This document shows, one piece after another, positions 13,053 to 14,218 of a DNA stretch of 14,218 nt. Under the pieces are notes generated by a model. The model was not told the origin of the DNA, did not search any database, and worked only from the letters and a program-made list of their open reading frames with translations. Position numbers and translations under genes: made by a program. This DNA is from Methanoculleus sp. (GTDB lineage Archaea; Halobacteriota; Methanomicrobia; Methanomicrobiales; Methanoculleaceae), in the NCBI GenBank assembly GCA_023230425.1, contig JALNXI010000019.1, positions 1 to 14,218 on the forward strand. The letters run 5' to 3'. How positions within the stretch are numbered: the first letter of the stretch is position 1; each line of letters opens with the position of its first letter.

Positions 13053-14102
13053 TCACCTCTTGAAGACATGGACCGCCGAAGCCTTGAAGGTGACATAGGC
13101 CGGTTCCCCCTCGGCGAGGCCCAGGCGGGCGATGCTCTGCCGGGTCAGGACGGCGACGAAGGGCAGCCCCGTATCCACAACGACCCTGGAGAACATACCA
13201 TTCTGCTGGACCTCGGTCACCGTCCCGGAAAAGACATTCGTGGCGCTCGACTCAAACGGTTCCCGGGATACGATCACCTCTTCGGGCCGGATGCCGACAC
13301 AGACTTCGCCCTCGACGGCGGTGACGGTTCGGATGGTGATATCTCCAAGGTCGATGGCCGCCTCCCCGTCCCGGACTATCGATGCCCCGTAGAAGACGTT
13401 CTCCATGCCGGTGAAGGCGGCAACGAATTCGGTGGCCGGTTTCCGGAAGACCTCGTCGGGCGTGCCCGTCTGGACGACCCTGCCGTCCTGCATCACCGCC
13501 ACCCGGTCGGCGAGGACGAATATATCCTCGAAGTGGTGGGTGATGTGGACGACCGTCGTCCCGGTTGCCCGATGGACGGCCTTCAGTTCCCTCCGGAGCC
13601 GGTCCCGGGTGACGGCGTCGAGTGCCGAGAGCGGTTCGTCCAGAAGCAGGACCCGGGGCCGGAGGACGAGCGCCCGGGCGATCGCCGCCCGCTGTTGCTC
13701 GCCCCCCGAGAGCGTCCCCGGAGTGCGTCGGAGGAGGTGGCCGATCCCGAGGAGATCTGCGATCTCCCGCACGCTGTTGCCGATGCAGGCGGGGTCGGCC
13801 TTCCGCTGCAGGAGGCCAAATCCGATGTTCTCCTCGACGGTGAGGTGGGGGAAGAGCATGTAGTCCTGGTAGACCATGCCGATCCCCCGGTCTCCCGGGT
13901 CGGTGCGGGTGATATCGCGGCCGTCAAGGGTGATCGTCCCCGCATCGGGAGCATAGATCCCCGCGATCGTCTCAAGGAGAATGGTCTTCCCGGCGCCGGT
14001 CGGCCCGAGGATGATGAAGTACTCCCCGTCCGTGACGGTCAGGTTCACGCCGGTGAGAGAAAACTCCCCGAGGGCCAGGGAGAGACCTTCGATCCCGAGC
14101 AT
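13053..14102 (-). CDS. wtpC: Tungstate/molybdate ABC transporter ATP-binding protein
   Basis: A 349-residue ATPase energising oxyanion import. Motifs are complete: Walker A GPTGAGKT (33-40), Q-loop VYQDYMLFPHLTVEENI (from 77), signature LSGGEQQR (131-138), Walker B VLLLDEPLSALD (151-162) and the switch ITHH (187-190). A C-terminal regulatory part (about 235-349) includes a TOBE-like segment (SSATNVFSGTVTEVQQNGM onward), as in ModC/WtpC. Such domains often sense the oxyanion. The ATG overlaps the TGA of the upstream permease (TGATG), so the two are coupled. Methanogens need W or Mo for formylmethanofuran dehydrogenase. ModC is the alternative name; sequence alone does not separate molybdate, tungstate or sulfate specificity. 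Confidence 0.9.
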   Translation of the reverse strand: MLGIEGLSLALGEFSLTGVNLTVTDGEYFIILGPTGAGKTILLETIAGIYAPDAGTITLDGRDITRTDPGDRGIGMVYQDYMLFPHLTVEENIGFGLLQRKADPACIGNSVREIADLLGIGHLLRRTPGTLSGGEQQRAAIARALVLRPRVLLLDEPLSALDAVTRDRLRRELKAVHRATGTTVVHITHHFEDIFVLADRVAVMQDGRVVQTGTPDEVFRKPATEFVAAFTGMENVFYGASIVRDGEAAIDLGDITIRTVTAVEGEVCVGIRPEEVIVSREPFESSATNVFSGTVTEVQQNGMFSRVVVDTGLPFVAVLTRQSIARLGLAEGEPAYVTFKASAVHVFKR

Positions 14103-14218
14103 CAGAAGGCCCCCCGGCTGTCGGCGTAGCGCTCGAAGATCAAGAGCGATGCCATAGCGATCACGATCAGGATGACCGATGCGGCGATGGCGAGGTCGAG
14201 GTCCCCGGTTGAGATATT
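14102..14218 (-). CDS. Oxyanion ABC transporter permease, C-terminal end (partial)
   Basis: Only the last 38 codons lie in the window. They read from STGDLDLAIAASVILIVIAM through a final membrane segment to LIFERYADSRGAF and a stop that overlaps the ATPase start. A terminal hydrophobic helix preceded by a short acidic loop is what ModB/WtpB permeases end with, and the ATPase neighbour supports this. The 5' part lies beyond the right edge. Confidence 0.8.
   Translation of the reverse strand, partial: NISTGDLDLAIAASVILIVIAMASLLIFERYADSRGAF

Noticed and set aside
13041..14129. Plus-strand open frame of 362 residues opposite the oxyanion ABC ATPase
   Set aside because: Acidic, Gly/Pro-rich shadow; the minus-strand product has all ABC motifs.

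Overview
The window looks like a euryarchaeal chromosome, most likely a methanogen of the Methanomicrobiales (Methanoculleus-like). This rests on high GC with strong GC3, archaeal TATA-like boxes about 25-35 bases before leaderless or short-leader starts, GGAGGTG-type ribosome sites, and gene content: a rubredoxin, a Wtp/Mod-type oxyanion ABC transporter, a HerA/DUF87 ATPase and a DUF5518-like membrane protein. The genus is inferred; no rRNA is present to confirm it.

Layout. Bases 1-291 hold no convincing gene, only a G/C-rich repeat copy (1-71) and a terminator hairpin. Bases 292-2976 (minus) form a tight three-gene unit: a DrrA-type ABC ATPase, its ABC-2 permease, and a DUF4097-type lipoprotein with eight TSNG-like repeats. 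Bases 3235-3842 (plus) carry a membrane-anchored SCP2-like protein, perhaps preceded by a coupled 38-codon ORF. A small membrane protein (3870-4070, minus) shares an AT-rich divergent promoter region with 4245-6662 (plus). That unit encodes a 57-residue two-TM protein, a divergent arginine deiminase and carbamate kinase, and has no ornithine carbamoyltransferase gene between them. A DUF5518-like membrane protein (6725-7063) converges on an MFS permease (7122-8339, minus). The MFS permease is divergent from a DHA2-type drug exporter (8486-9859, plus) that has a 21-base palindrome in its promoter region. A HerA-like ATPase with a duplicated C-terminal DGCTG module (9949-11517) and a rubredoxin (11603-11761) follow.

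Bases 11762-12488 are gene-poor. They contain a short basic-protein gene whose frame runs into a second copy of the repeat found at 1-71, in opposite orientation, plus further hairpins. The right end (minus) has a peptide deformylase-like protein (12489-13010), a tungstate/molybdate ABC ATPase (13053-14102) and the last 38 codons of its permease.

How the genes work together. The deiminase and kinase could together yield ATP from arginine if ornithine carbamoyltransferase is supplied elsewhere. The DrrAB-like pair and the lipoprotein probably form an envelope export unit. The WtpBC-like pair would import tungstate or molybdate, which methanogens need for formylmethanofuran dehydrogenase. The most unusual items are the G-quadruplex/hairpin repeat, the archaeal peptide deformylase-like protein, the deiminase variant and the HerA protein with a duplicated DGCTG module.
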